Program-made: the position numbers and the translations under genes | Shown here: piece after piece, positions 56,524-64,000 of the stretch | How positions within the stretch are numbered: position 1 is the first letter of the stretch | How the letters are laid out: each line of letters starts with the position of its first letter | Source: Asanoa sp. WMMD1127 | Lineage (GTDB): Bacteria > Actinomycetota > Actinomycetes > Mycobacteriales > Micromonosporaceae | Length of the DNA: 64,000 nucleotides | Assembly: GCF_029626225.1 (NCBI RefSeq) | Contig: NZ_JARUBP010000001.1 | Span: 7,006,001-7,070,000 of the forward strand | Direction of reading: 5' to 3' | Notes under the pieces: generated by a model | What the model saw: the letters and a program-made list of their open reading frames with translations, nothing else | Databases searched by the model: none | What the model was told of the DNA's origin: nothing

Positions 56524-56904
56524 ATGACGGGTCCCGCGCTCGCCTGGCGCGACGGCTGGGAGATCCACGCTTGGCGCGGCACCGCCGTCGAGCCGCGCAT
56601 CCACGGACGCGGCGCGCAGGTCGGCTGGCTGAGCGAGCGCGCGGAAACCCGCGAGGTCCTCGCGCAGCGGCTGGGCTATGGCTGGCTGCTCCACCAGGCC
56701 GACGTCGGCGAAGCCCGCAGCCGCATCGCCGCCGACGAGCACGGCGAGCTCCGGCGCGTCGCGGAACCGCTAGGCGAGGACTTCGTGCTCCTGAAGGAAC
56801 CGGACGGGTCCGTACGCCGGGTGCCGCCCGACCAGACCGTGCCGCGCGCCGCGGTCGCCTGGAGCCATGGCCTCGGTGGTGGGACGGAGTCCCGGCACCC
56901 GTGA
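56524..56904 (+). pseudogene. C-terminal remnant of a DUF6745-type protein
   Basis: This 126-residue frame begins GPALAWRDGWEIHAWRGTAV and ends VRRVPPDQTVPRAAVAWSHG. Both resemble the C-terminal part of the several-hundred-residue actinobacterial DUF6745 proteins, in which a GPA-WADG-W-GT block and a final VPP-T-REAVAW block are conserved. The N-terminal two thirds are missing and the middle is shortened. It could still be expressed as a small protein from ATG 56524, so pseudogene status is a judgement. No functional prediction is offered. Confidence 0.5.
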
Positions 56905-57278
56905 TCCGGACAGCTCTGTCAGCGGCCACTGTCCCCGGGAGCTCGGTCGTGGTGCTGACGAGCGAACATGCGAAGACATGTAGCTACGTGCTTCCGCATG
57001 TGCGGCGTCGGCAATAGTCCCGAACCGGCCCGGCAGTCGCGGTTAAGGTCCCGCACGAGTCGGGTGTTGGTGTGGCGTCGCCACCCGGCATGATCGACGT
57101 GGGGCGGATCGCTGCCGCTCGTTTCTGTAACGGTGTACCGGAGCTGTGGCCGCGGCGGCGGGCGACGGGGATACGGTCGGGGAGTCTGTCGGTGGCATTG
57201 GGGTGCGGCTGACTGGCCCAGCTCGACGCTGTGCGGCCAGTTGGTGGCCGACACCGAACGGCTTTGGAGGTGGACGCG
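56905..57278. other. 374-bp stretch without a convincing gene; contains a 36-bp imperfect palindrome
   Basis: At 56966-57001 an imperfect palindrome reads ACATGCGAAGACAT, then a central GTAGCTAC, then GTGCTTCCGCATGT. It could be a terminator for the DUF6745 remnant or a protein site. A 134-codon minus-strand frame here has no recognisable features. No tRNA or other RNA gene was seen. Confidence 0.5.
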
Positions 57279-57620
57279 GTGCTGTCGGAGCACGGCTCGC
57301 CCACGACCCGTCGCACTGTGCACGTGGGCTGCTCGGCGATTCGGTGGGTCGACGACGAGCCGCAGCCTGGGTGGGTGGAGGTTTCGATTCTCGATGCTGA
57401 CGGTCGGGACCTGCGCTTTTTCGACAAGCCGCCCATCTTCGACGCCGACGGGGTTCTGACGCGCGAGACGGATTACCCGGTCCCGCTGACAGTGGAGTGC
57501 ACCGTGCTCGCCGAGGACGTCGTGGACGGTCGAACCCTGCTCACCGTGCGGCTGACGGGTTGGGGCGGCGACGACGTCTGCCGGGTGCGCGCCGACCAGG
57601 TGGTGGATCCCGCCCGGTAG
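57279..57620 (+). CDS. Hypothetical protein, 113 residues
   Basis: I recognise no family. The GTG at 57279 follows GGAGGT at 57266-57271 with good spacing. The sequence is rich in beta-strand-like stretches (TRRTVHVGCSAIRWVDDEPQ, PGWVEVSILDADGRDLRFFD and RTLLTVRLTGWGGDDVCRVR) and has no signal or membrane segment. Such small proteins occur singly in actinomycetes; similar ones are often annotated only as hypothetical. Convergent with the RidA gene. Confidence 0.65.
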   Translation: MLSEHGSPTTRRTVHVGCSAIRWVDDEPQPGWVEVSILDADGRDLRFFDKPPIFDADGVLTRETDYPVPLTVECTVLAEDVVDGRTLLTVRLTGWGGDDVCRVRADQVVDPAR

Positions 57621-57637
57621 CGGGATCCCTCCCGACG

Positions 57638-58027
57638 TCAGACGACGGCGACCGCGTCGATCTCGACCAGGATGCCCGGGCCCAGGGCATCGACGACGTG
57701 GACCGTGATGGCCGGCGGTGGGTCCGCCCGGTTCCAGACCTGCTGGAACGCGGCCACGCCCTCGTCGAAGCTCTGGCCCGCGACCGTGGCGATCCGCCAG
57801 TGGACGATGTTGCTCAGGGTCGCGCCCTCGCTCTCGAGGATGGTCGCCAGGTTGCGGAACGCCTGCAGCGACTGCTCGCCGACCGTGGGGCCGACGACCT
57901 TGCCCTCGTTGTCGACGCCGTTCTGGCCGCCGATGTAGATCGTCTTCGTCGGTTGCTCGACCACCACCGCCTGGCTGAACGCCGGGCTGCGGTGCAGTCC
58001 TTCGGGGTTGATGTGCCGTACAGCCAT
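57638..58027 (-). CDS. RidA-family (YjgF) protein
   Basis: This 129-residue protein starts MAVRHINPEGLHRSPAFSQA and has TIYIGGQNGVDNEGKVVG and a C-terminal GPGILVEIDAVAVV. Classic RidA deaminates reactive enamines made by PLP enzymes, using a conserved Arg. Here the RxxV region reads NRADPPPAITVHVV, lacking the standard catalytic Arg, so it may be a non-deaminase subfamily. ATG 58027 follows GGAGGAG. It is divergent from the CGNR regulator. Confidence 0.88.
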   Translation of the reverse strand: MAVRHINPEGLHRSPAFSQAVVVEQPTKTIYIGGQNGVDNEGKVVGPTVGEQSLQAFRNLATILESEGATLSNIVHWRIATVAGQSFDEGVAAFQQVWNRADPPPAITVHVVDALGPGILVEIDAVAVV

Positions 58028-58046
58028 GTTGTCTCCTCCTTCGGAT

Positions 58047-58093
58047 GACACCGGTTATAGCGGTTACACCGTGAAACCCTTTATAGTGGTGTC
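58047..58093. promoter_or_regulatory. Divergent control region of RidA and CGNR genes
   Basis: GACACC at 58047 and GGTGTC at 58088 form distant inverted half-sites; between them CGGTTATAG and CGGTTACAC are direct repeats. The region is only 66 bp long and must contain both promoters. It is a likely binding site for the CGNR protein. Confidence 0.4.
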
Positions 58094-58690
58094 ATGCGAC
58101 TCGGCGCAACCGGAAGGCGGCTCAACGACCCCAAAGGAGGGTCGTTCTGGTTCGACGCGGGCGCCGTGTGCCTCGACTTCGCCCACACCGGCGGCGAAGG
58201 GATCTACGCGGTGTTCGAGAGCCTCCACGAGCCGGCCGACCTGGGCGAATGGCTGGCCGCCCCGCCACTGTCCGTGGTGGTCACGAGCCCGGTCTCGGTC
58301 CGCGAGCTGAGCAGGGCCAAGGCCCTCCGCCAGGCGATCTGGGAGACGGCCCACGCCCGGGCCGCCGATCGCCCGCTCCCGACCGCGGCGATCGACACGA
58401 TCAACCGGGCCGCGGCCGAGCCACCGCTACTACCGAAACTGACGGCCGACGGCACAGCCGCGCGCTGGGCCCCACCAATACGCGCCGGCCAGGCCCTCTC
58501 CACCCTCGCCCGCGAAATGATCGACCTGCTCTCCGGCCCACTCGCCACCCGCATCCGCGAATGCGCGAGCGACAACTGCCCGCTCGTCTTCGTCGACACA
58601 TCCCGACCGGGCTCCCGCCGCTGGTGCGCGATGGAACGCTGCGGCAACCGCCACAAACTCCGCACCCACCGCGCCCGCCAAACCACCTGA
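58094..58690 (+). CDS. CGNR zinc-finger transcriptional regulator
   Basis: This 198-residue protein has the family N-terminal domain (VCLDFAHTGGEG and LSRAKALRQAIWETAHARA). The C-terminal zinc finger reads CASDNCPLVFVDTSRPGSRR then WCAMERCGNRHKLRTHRARQ, with all four cysteines present. CGNR proteins are poorly characterised actinobacterial regulators. It is divergent from the RidA gene. The DNA coding for its zinc-finger tail is repeated directly downstream. Confidence 0.92.
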   Translation: MRLGATGRRLNDPKGGSFWFDAGAVCLDFAHTGGEGIYAVFESLHEPADLGEWLAAPPLSVVVTSPVSVRELSRAKALRQAIWETAHARAADRPLPTAAIDTINRAAAEPPLLPKLTADGTAARWAPPIRAGQALSTLAREMIDLLSGPLATRIRECASDNCPLVFVDTSRPGSRRWCAMERCGNRHKLRTHRARQTT

Positions 58691-58835
58691 CCGCGCCACC
58701 ACCCGCCCTGGTGCGCGATGGAACGCCGCGGCAGCCGCCACAAGCTCCGCACCCACCGCGCCCGCCAAACCACCTGACCGCGCCACCGTCCCACCGCCGG
58801 TAGGAACGCCACGGCAACCGCCACAACTCGGCGGG
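58621..58835 (+). repeat. Duplicated CGNR zinc-finger tail (87-bp period)
   Basis: Bases 58621-58700, which code for the last part of the zinc finger plus the stop, recur at 58708-58787 with four changes, 87 bp on. A further degenerate copy follows from about 58801. In the second copy the key CGN becomes RGS, so it is not a working finger. The gap 58691-59170 otherwise holds only the MaoC fragment. Confidence 0.85.
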
Positions 58836-58946
58836 TGCGCGGGAGAGCGGAGTCTCGGCGACGACGGGACGCTGGCGGGGTTGGGTGGTCGGTGTGCCGG
58901 TAGGTGCGGGATCAGTGGCGGTTGCCGCGGCGTTCCGGACCGGCGC

Positions 58947-59093
58947 CTGGTCGGCCGCGAGAAGATCAGTGAGTTCGCGAAGGCGATCGGCGCCACCGAC
59001 GCCGCCTACCACGACCCGGAGGCGGCCCGCGCCCTCGGCTACGCCGACGTGATCGTGCGACCGACGTTCCCGACCGTGGTCTCGTTCGCGTCC
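58947..59093 (+). pseudogene. Fragment of a MaoC-like/FAS1-type dehydratase N-domain
   Basis: The frame reads LVGREKISEFAKAIGATDAA then YHDPEAARALGYADVIVRPT and FPTVVSFAS, about 49 codons matching the start of the HadA-type hydratase N-terminal domain. There is no start codon at the proper place and the sequence turns unrelated after FAS. It is a decayed or truncated gene. No intact copy is visible in the window. Confidence 0.7.
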
Positions 59094-59170
59094 ACGCGCG
59101 GTCTGGCGGCCGTGGTGCGTGGACCACCACCATGCACAGTCATTGAGCAACGGGTCCGTAGGCTCGACCG

Positions 59171-60085
59171 GTGCCGACCCACCGCCGGATCGCTGCCGCC
59201 CTGCTTGTGCTTGCCCTCGCCGGCTGCTCGGCCACCTCCCCGAGCCCGGGCCTTGACCCCGAACCGCACGGAAGCACCCCCGCCAGCACGACACCCGCCG
59301 TTTCGCGGCAGCCGGATTTCGGCGCGCTCGAGAAGGAGTTCGACGCCCGTCTGGGCGTCTACGCGATCGACACCGGCACAGGCCGGGCGATCGCGTACCG
59401 CGCCGACGAGCGGTTCGCCTACGCATCGACGTTCAAGGCGCTCGCCGCCGGCGCAGTGCTCGCCGCCACCACCACGGCCGAGCTGGACGAGCGGATCCGT
59501 TACACACGCGCGGACCTCGTGGCCCACTCCCCCGTCACCGAACGCCGCACCCGAACCGGCATGACGTTGCGCGCGCTTGCCGACGCCGCCGTCCGCTACA
59601 GCGACAACACCGCGGCCAACCTCCTGCTCGACCGTCTCGGCGGTCCCGCCGGTTTCGAACGCGCCCTGCGCGCCCTCGGCGACCGCGTCACCGACCCGGA
59701 ACGCACCGAGACCGCCCTCAACGAGGCGGCCCCAGGTGACCGGCGCGACACGGGCACACCCAGGGCCCTGGCCAGCGACCTCCGGCAGTACACGCTCGGC
59801 CCGGCACTGTCGCAAGAGGACCGTGACCAGCTGACAAGCTGGCTCAAGGCCAACACGACCGGCGACACCCTCATCCGCGCCGGCGTCCCGCGAGGGTGGC
59901 AGGTCGGCGACAAGACCGGCGGGGGCGGCTACGGCACCCGCAACGACATCGCCGTCGTCTGGCCTCCCGACAGCGGCCCGATCGTGCTCGCCGTCCTTTC
60001 CAGCCGCGCCACCGAGGACGCGGCCTACGACGACAGGCTCATCGCCCGCGCGACCACGCTCGCGATCGACGCCCTACGTGGCTGA
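59171..60085 (+). CDS. Class A beta-lactamase, lipoprotein-type signal
   Basis: This 304-residue serine beta-lactamase has a lipobox (LVLALAGC, Cys19), the active-site motif at residues 86-89 (STFK), the SDN loop ([10 protein letters not shown]), the omega-loop Glu in [13 protein letters not shown] and the KTG triad ([14 protein letters not shown]). All catalytic motifs are intact, so activity against penicillins is likely. It should be anchored outside the membrane. GTG start at 59171. No regulator of the BlaR or AmpR type lies next to it. It overlaps the SRPBCC gene tail to tail by 12 bases. Confidence 0.94.
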   Translation: MPTHRRIAAALLVLALAGCSATSPSPGLDPEPHGSTPASTTPAVSRQPDFGALEKEFDARLGVYAIDTGTGRAIAYRADERFAYASTFKALAAGAVLAATTTAELDERIRYTRADLVAHSPVTERRTRTGMTLRALADAAVRYSDNTAANLLLDRLGGPAGFERALRALGDRVTDPERTETALNEAAPGDRRDTGTPRALASDLRQYTLGPALSQEDRDQLTSWLKANTTGDTLIRAGVPRGWQVGDKTGGGGYGTRNDIAVVWPPDSGPIVLAVLSSRATEDAAYDDRLIARATTLAIDALRG

Positions 60086-60478
60086 CGACAAGGTCCGCCG
60101 AAGCACCTCGATGCCGCGGTCCATCAGCCGGCCCACCGGCACGGCGGCCGCGTGCGGCAGCACGTCCGCGATCCAGACGAACCGCGACCCACCGCCCGGC
60201 GCGGCGAACACCTGCGCCGAAGCGTTGTGATGGGTCAGGCCGAGCCCGCTCTCGGTCACCGTCCACACGAGACGCCGCGCCGCCGCGTCGCTGTCGACCA
60301 GCACCTCCCGGGCCACCGCCCCGTTGAAGAACGTCACGACCCGGTCCGGCCCGTCGAGCCGGCAGGCCACCACGAACCCGGGCACCAACCGCTCGTGCAC
60401 GGCGCCGAAGTCGGCCAGCGCCGCCCAGACCTCGTCGACGGGCGCCGCGATCAGGACCTCTCTGCGTACGGATGCCAT
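60074..60478 (-). CDS. SRPBCC (START-like) family protein
   Basis: This 134-residue helix-grip protein begins [20 protein letters not shown] and has [40 protein letters not shown] and FVWIADVLP. These cavity proteins bind hydrophobic ligands and act as carriers, cyclases or, often, unknown. It is convergent with the beta-lactamase gene and is probably not functionally linked to it. Confidence 0.88.
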   Translation of the reverse strand: MASVRREVLIAAPVDEVWAALADFGAVHERLVPGFVVACRLDGPDRVVTFFNGAVAREVLVDSDAAARRLVWTVTESGLGLTHHNASAQVFAAPGGGSRFVWIADVLPHAAAVPVGRLMDRGIEVLRRTLSSAT

Positions 60479-60533
60479 TCGTCAAGCCTGCCGACCACCG
60501 CGGCCGGCAGGCTTGACGATTCTTGCGGCCCGG

Positions 60534-61850
60534 TCATCTCGACGCGATCTCGTCACCGGTGACGAACGCGCGGCGCGGGTCCTGCACCGAGGCCAGTGAC
60601 ACGATGTCGCGGCCGAACACGACCGCGGTCAGCCAGACCGCCAGCACCCGGATCTTGCGCTCCCAGCTCGGCACCGCCAGCACGTGGTAGCCGCGATGCA
60701 TCAGCCACGCCGGCAGTCCCTTGATCACGATGCGCCGGTACTGGAAGATCCCGCGACCCAGGCCCAGCGTCGCGACCGTACCCAGGCTGTGGTGCAGGTA
60801 GGGCTTGACCTTGCCGCCCCGGATGCTGGCCACGATGTTGGCCGCCAGCAGTTTGCCCTGCCGGACCGCGTGCTGGGCGTTCGGCACGGTCGCGGCGCCC
60901 GGCACGGCCAGGTCCGGCACGGCCGCGTCGTCGCCGGCGCCCCAGGCGTCGGGCACCGGTTCGGCATCGGTGCCCACCCGCAGGTCGGCCCGCACCATCA
61001 GCCGCCCCTGGGCGTCGATCGGCAGGTCGGTGTGGCTGCGCACCATCGGGTTGGCGGCGTTGCCGACCGTCCAGACGATCAGGTCGGAGTCGAACTCCTC
61101 GCCGTTGGAGAGCACCACGTGGCCGTCGACCGCCGACATCAGCTGGGCGTTGAGGTGCACCCGGGCGCCGCGCTTCTCCAGCGACCGCACGACCCACCGG
61201 CCCGGCTCGTCGGTGACCTCCGGCAGGATCCGGTCGCGCGCCTCCACCAGGTGGAAGCGCAGATCGGCCGGAGCGATCTCGGGGTACGCGCGGGTCAGCG
61301 CCGTCGCCAGCGACAGCAGCTCGCCGAACCCCTCGACGCCGGAGAACCCGCCGCCCACGAACGTCGCGGTCAACAGCCGGTCACGGAGCGCCCCGGGTGG
61401 CAGCGTCGACGCCCGGTCGAAGTTGGTCAGCAGCCGGTCGCGGATCGCCACGGCCTCCTCGACGTGCTTCATCCCGATCGCCTGCTCGGCCACGCCGGGA
61501 ATGGCCAGCTTGCGGGTCACCGCGCCGGCCGTGACGGCGATGATGTCGTACGCCAGGTCGAACTCGGGGCCTTCGGTCGGCCGCACCGTGACCGTCTTGC
61601 GCGCGTGGTCGACCGCCACGACCGACCCCGAGATGATCTTCGTGCGGCGCAGGTGCCGGCGCTGCGACACGGCGGCGTGCCGGGCCTCGACGGATCCGGC
61701 GAGCACCTCGGGGAGGAACGGCTGGTAGGTCATGTAGGGCCGGGGGTCGACCAGCACGACCCGCGCCTCGTCGCGCCGGAGCTTCTTCTCCAGCTTCCAG
61801 GCCGTGTAGAAGCCGGCGTAGCCGCCGCCGACCACCAGAATGGTACGCAC
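60534..61850 (-). CDS. Type II NADH dehydrogenase-like flavoprotein
   Basis: This 438-residue FAD enzyme starts at GTG 61850 after AGGAGGT. It has the FAD motif TILVVGGGYAGFYTAWKLEK, a second nucleotide motif TATFVGGGFSGVEGFGELLS and VPDAWGAGDDAAVPD near the C-terminus, followed by a membrane-associating segment (RVLAVWLTAVVFGRDIV). It should pass electrons from NADH to quinone without pumping protons. A second, shorter relative is encoded at 25160. Confidence 0.92.
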   Translation of the reverse strand: MRTILVVGGGYAGFYTAWKLEKKLRRDEARVVLVDPRPYMTYQPFLPEVLAGSVEARHAAVSQRRHLRRTKIISGSVVAVDHARKTVTVRPTEGPEFDLAYDIIAVTAGAVTRKLAIPGVAEQAIGMKHVEEAVAIRDRLLTNFDRASTLPPGALRDRLLTATFVGGGFSGVEGFGELLSLATALTRAYPEIAPADLRFHLVEARDRILPEVTDEPGRWVVRSLEKRGARVHLNAQLMSAVDGHVVLSNGEEFDSDLIVWTVGNAANPMVRSHTDLPIDAQGRLMVRADLRVGTDAEPVPDAWGAGDDAAVPDLAVPGAATVPNAQHAVRQGKLLAANIVASIRGGKVKPYLHHSLGTVATLGLGRGIFQYRRIVIKGLPAWLMHRGYHVLAVPSWERKIRVLAVWLTAVVFGRDIVSLASVQDPRRAFVTGDEIASR

Positions 61851-61982
61851 GCGGACCTCCTTGTCGTCACCAGCTGAGACCGGGCAGCCCACCGTTGTGT
61901 GACACGGCCCCGAGATGCGCAGGACATCGATCGTCGATAATGTATGGAGCGTTGTCGTCGATCTTCCCACGAAGGAGCATCG

Positions 61983-62288
61983 GTGCGTACCGTGATCGCC
62001 GTCGCCGCCGGGAGCGTGCTCGCGCTCGCCGCCGCGGCCCCCGCCCATGCCGACCCGGTGGTGCCCAGGCACGCCGTCAACGTCTGCCAGTCCGCGAGCT
62101 TCTACGCCAACTACGACTCGGCCGGCGGCCCCGTCGGCCTCAAGCGGGTTCTCGCCTACGGGAACAAGGTCGGCCACACGCCCGGCGCACACCCCGTCTA
62201 CAACGGCTGGGCGGCCACCTTCGACTTCGGGCCCAACGACTGGGGCTACCTGCGGATCGAGTGCATCGGGGGCTACGACTCATGGTGA
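61983..62288 (+). CDS. Small secreted protein, 101 residues
   Basis: The protein has a Sec signal (VRTVIAVAAGSVLALAAAAP then AHA-D cleavage) and a ~75-residue mature part with two cysteines (VNVCQSASFY and RIECIGGYDSW). No family is recognised; the WAATFDFGPNDWGYLRIEC pattern recalls the SH3-like fold of the next gene. GTG 61983 follows GAAGGAG. It overlaps the next gene by seven bases. Both probably act at the cell surface. Confidence 0.75.
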   Translation: MRTVIAVAAGSVLALAAAAPAHADPVVPRHAVNVCQSASFYANYDSAGGPVGLKRVLAYGNKVGHTPGAHPVYNGWAATFDFGPNDWGYLRIECIGGYDSW

Positions 62289-62560
62289 GGAGACTCGGCG
62301 CCGTGGTCCTCGCCGCGGCGGCCGCGGTCGCGTTGACCGCCGCGCCGGCCCGGGCCGACAACGGCACGATCGGCGTGCGGGAGACCGTCTGCGCCCAGGA
62401 CCTGTTCGTCCGCACCACGCCCAACGGCGCCTGGATGGGCACCCTCTACCAGGGGCAGACCTTCCTGGTAGAGGGGCCACGCAGCGGCGGCTACGTCTAC
62501 GGCTTCGCCTACGGCCACATCAACCGCCGCGGTTGGGTGCAGGACGGCTGGTTCTGCTAG
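62282..62560 (+). CDS. Small secreted SH3-like protein, 92 residues
   Basis: The sequence begins with a Sec signal (LGAVVLAAAAAVALTAAPAR-A). The mature domain has TVCAQDLFVRTTPNGAWMG then LYQGQTFLVEGPRSGGYVYG and ends in WFC, the pattern of bacterial SH3 domains, with two cysteines. It overlaps the previous secreted-protein gene and ends 4 bases into the convergent EEP gene. Cell-wall binding is plausible. Confidence 0.75.
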   Translation: MVRRLGAVVLAAAAAVALTAAPARADNGTIGVRETVCAQDLFVRTTPNGAWMGTLYQGQTFLVEGPRSGGYVYGFAYGHINRRGWVQDGWFC

Positions 62561-63432
62561 GAGTCCATCGAGAAGGTGGCGACGACGCCGTTGTGGTCGG
62601 AGTTCGTCCCCGTCACGATGTCGTAGCCGGTCATCCACATGACCTGGTACGCCGGCAGCCGCTTCCAGAAGTAGACGTAGTCGATGTGCCGGTTGCCGTG
62701 CGTCCCGGCGCCCTTCTCGCCGTAGAGGTTGTAGGTGGAGCGCAGGTTCGGCAGCTCGTTGGCCTCGAAGACCTGCCACGGGAACTTCGCATAGCCGTAC
62801 GCCCGGTCCGCGCTGAAGTCGATGTTGAGGTCACCGCTGACGATCACCTGACCCTCGGCCTGCTTGGCCACCGCCAAATCCTTGATGGCCTGGAACTGCT
62901 GCTCGGCACACCGGGTGCGCGGCAGGTCCTGCGGCCGGCCGTTGTCCTCGATGCTGGCGTTGGCGTGCGCGTTGATCTGGATGACGTTGCGCCCACTCGC
63001 CTTGTGCCGGTACTTGACCCAGTTGTTGTAACGGGCCGGCGGCACCTCACCGGGGCCGTTGGTGTCGCACACGAAGTCGGAGCCCTGGTCGAGCACGTCG
63101 AACGTGCTCTTGCGGGCGATCAGCGCCTCACCGGCCTGGTTGGTGCCGCCCGGCGCGTACCACCACCACCCGTTGGCAGCCGCCCAGCTCTCCAGCGCCG
63201 CTTTGCGGTTGCCGACCTCGTTGAGCCCGACCAGGTCCGCCTTCGACGCGACCAGGTTGAGGTCCTGGAGAAACTGGGCCTGTGTGAGTCCATAGTAGAT
63301 GTTGAGCGTGGCGGCCTTGAACGTCACCGTGGCCGCCGCGGCCGGCGCCGCGGGCAACAGACCGGCCACCACCGCGACCACGCCGGCGCAGGCGGCCGCC
63401 GCCCGCGCCGTCCATCGGGTCGATTGCGTCAT
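62557..63432 (-). CDS. Secreted endonuclease/exonuclease/phosphatase-family protein
   Basis: This 291-residue protein has a Sec signal (WTARAAAACAGVVAVVAGLL then PAAPAAA) and the EEP-fold motifs: FKAATLNIYYGLTQ, VGLNEVGNRKAALES, VSGDLNIDFSADR, GNRHIDYVYFWK and SDHNGVVATF. The fold covers nucleases, sphingomyelinases and phosphatases; the Asp-Asn and Ser-Asp-His metal motifs are present. It should act outside the cell. ATG at 63432 gives the best signal peptide. Confidence 0.9.
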   Translation of the reverse strand: MTQSTRWTARAAAACAGVVAVVAGLLPAAPAAAATVTFKAATLNIYYGLTQAQFLQDLNLVASKADLVGLNEVGNRKAALESWAAANGWWWYAPGGTNQAGEALIARKSTFDVLDQGSDFVCDTNGPGEVPPARYNNWVKYRHKASGRNVIQINAHANASIEDNGRPQDLPRTRCAEQQFQAIKDLAVAKQAEGQVIVSGDLNIDFSADRAYGYAKFPWQVFEANELPNLRSTYNLYGEKGAGTHGNRHIDYVYFWKRLPAYQVMWMTGYDIVTGTNSDHNGVVATFSMDS

Positions 63433-63518
63433 GGAGATCCCTTCGTCCGACAACGCGATCATGTCTATCGACCAGGATCGACGGATCGACCAACGATCGG
63501 CAACCGGGAGCCGACGGG

Positions 63519-64000
63519 TCAGTGGCGGAAGAGGCGGACGCCGGTGCGGGTGAGGGTGATGCCGTGTGCGGCCGCGCGGGCGGCGACCTCGGCGGCGCGG
63601 ACGGAGTCGCCCGGCTCCGCGATGTGCCGCACGCCGTGCCGGGCCGCCTCGTCGACGTTGTCCGCGAACGGCAGCGCGCCGTCCGACACGAACGCGACGC
63701 CGTCCAGCCCGCGCAGCCAGTCGGCCCGCTCCACCGCGGACAGCGCGGCCGTGGCCCGGATCTGGCGCGCGACCACCTCCTGGACCCGCCCGCCCTCGGC
63801 CAACCCGGACAGGGCGGGATGGCGCCGCAGCCACCAGGTGTCGACCTTGGCGCCGGCCAGCCGCGTGCAGTCGACCCGGGACTGCTGGCCCGCGCCGACG
63901 CCCAGGGCCATGCCACCGCGGACGTACGCGACCGAGTTCGACTGGGTGTGCCGGGCGATGACGAGCCCGAGCCGCAGGTCCTCGACGGCGGCGTCCGGCA
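63519..64000 (-). CDS. AICAR formyltransferase-type (PurH C-domain) protein, N-terminus beyond window
   Basis: The visible 160 residues include ARHTQSNSVAYVRGGMALGV and GAGQQSRVDCTRLAGAKVDT, the core of the phosphoribosylaminoimidazolecarboxamide formyltransferase domain, and end GITLTRTGVRLFRH. Such stand-alone formyltransferase proteins of about 390 residues exist next to the full PurH in actinobacteria. It should add a formyl group in purine synthesis. The 5' part lies past the right edge, so fusion to a cyclohydrolase domain cannot be excluded. Confidence 0.85.
   Translation of the reverse strand, partial: PDAAVEDLRLGLVIARHTQSNSVAYVRGGMALGVGAGQQSRVDCTRLAGAKVDTWWLRRHPALSGLAEGGRVQEVVARQIRATAALSAVERADWLRGLDGVAFVSDGALPFADNVDEAARHGVRHIAEPGDSVRAAEVAARAAAHGITLTRTGVRLFRH

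Noticed and set aside
56919-57323. 134-codon minus-strand frame
   Set aside because: No recognisable motif, His/Arg/Pro-rich, and it overlaps the supported start region of the gene at 57279.

Overview
The window is high-GC actinobacterial DNA with many GTG starts, short intergenic gaps and frequent 4-base start/stop overlaps. Actinobacterial markers (rbpA, whiA, opcA, an AcnR-like regulator, an acVLRF1-type release factor, a sufR-led suf operon) and the gene order ctaA / ctaB-tkt-tal-pgi-zwf-opcA-pgl / rbpA / secG-tpiA-pgk-gap / whiA-yvcK-rapZ-uvrC point to a filamentous actinomycete. The family Micromonosporaceae is my inference; I have no 16S or other decisive marker. No tRNA, rRNA, CRISPR array, insertion sequence or phage gene was seen.

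Layout. (1) 1-2.76 kb: the end of a GntR/YtrA regulator, a nitrilase-fold hydrolase, a double-hotdog thioesterase and an AcnR-like TetR regulator. (2) 2.8-8.9 kb: one tightly coupled plus-strand operon. It holds three TIGR04222-type membrane proteins with Cys/Gly-rich tails, a DUF692 multinuclear iron enzyme (MNIO), its probable partner protein, an ABC ATPase, a membrane permease and a small zinc-ribbon protein. This is the strongest candidate for an undescribed system. (3) 8.9-27 kb: a mosaic of small accessory units: a vapBC-like pair, mug, an SDR, several regulator/hydrolase pairs with readable palindromic operators, an ABC exporter, an ABC-F protein, a zinc peptidase, acVLRF1, AlkD, and an HxlR-controlled flavoprotein. 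(4) 27-33.7 kb: the suf Fe-S assembly operon (sufR-B-D-Rieske-C-S-U-T, minus strand), divergent from heme A synthase ctaA. (5) 33.8-46 kb: haem A/O synthesis and the pentose-phosphate block, with three tandem ~56-bp hairpin repeats ending exactly at the zwf start codon. (6) 46-55.2 kb: rbpA, secG, lower glycolysis, and the whiA-yvcK-rapZ-uvrC group. (7) 55.2-64 kb: a looser region with a Rieske lipoprotein, gene remnants (a DUF6745 tail, a MaoC N-domain fragment, a duplicated CGNR zinc-finger tail), a class A beta-lactamase, an NDH-2-like flavoprotein, two tiny secreted proteins, a secreted EEP nuclease-like protein and the start of an AICAR-formyltransferase gene cut by the window edge.

How the parts work together. 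The central block ties carbon flux (Tkt, Tal, Pgi, Zwf with its assembly factor OpcA, Pgl, GapA, Pgk, TpiA) to Fe-S supply and to the haem A needed by cytochrome oxidase. SufR and CtaA share a bidirectional control region with two copies of the same decamer. The MNIO operon looks like a self-contained machine: membrane-anchored cysteine-rich substrates, an iron-dependent modifying enzyme, a recruiting partner and an ABC transporter.

Limits. All calls come from reading the sequence and remembered family knowledge. No similarity search, structure prediction or alignment was run.
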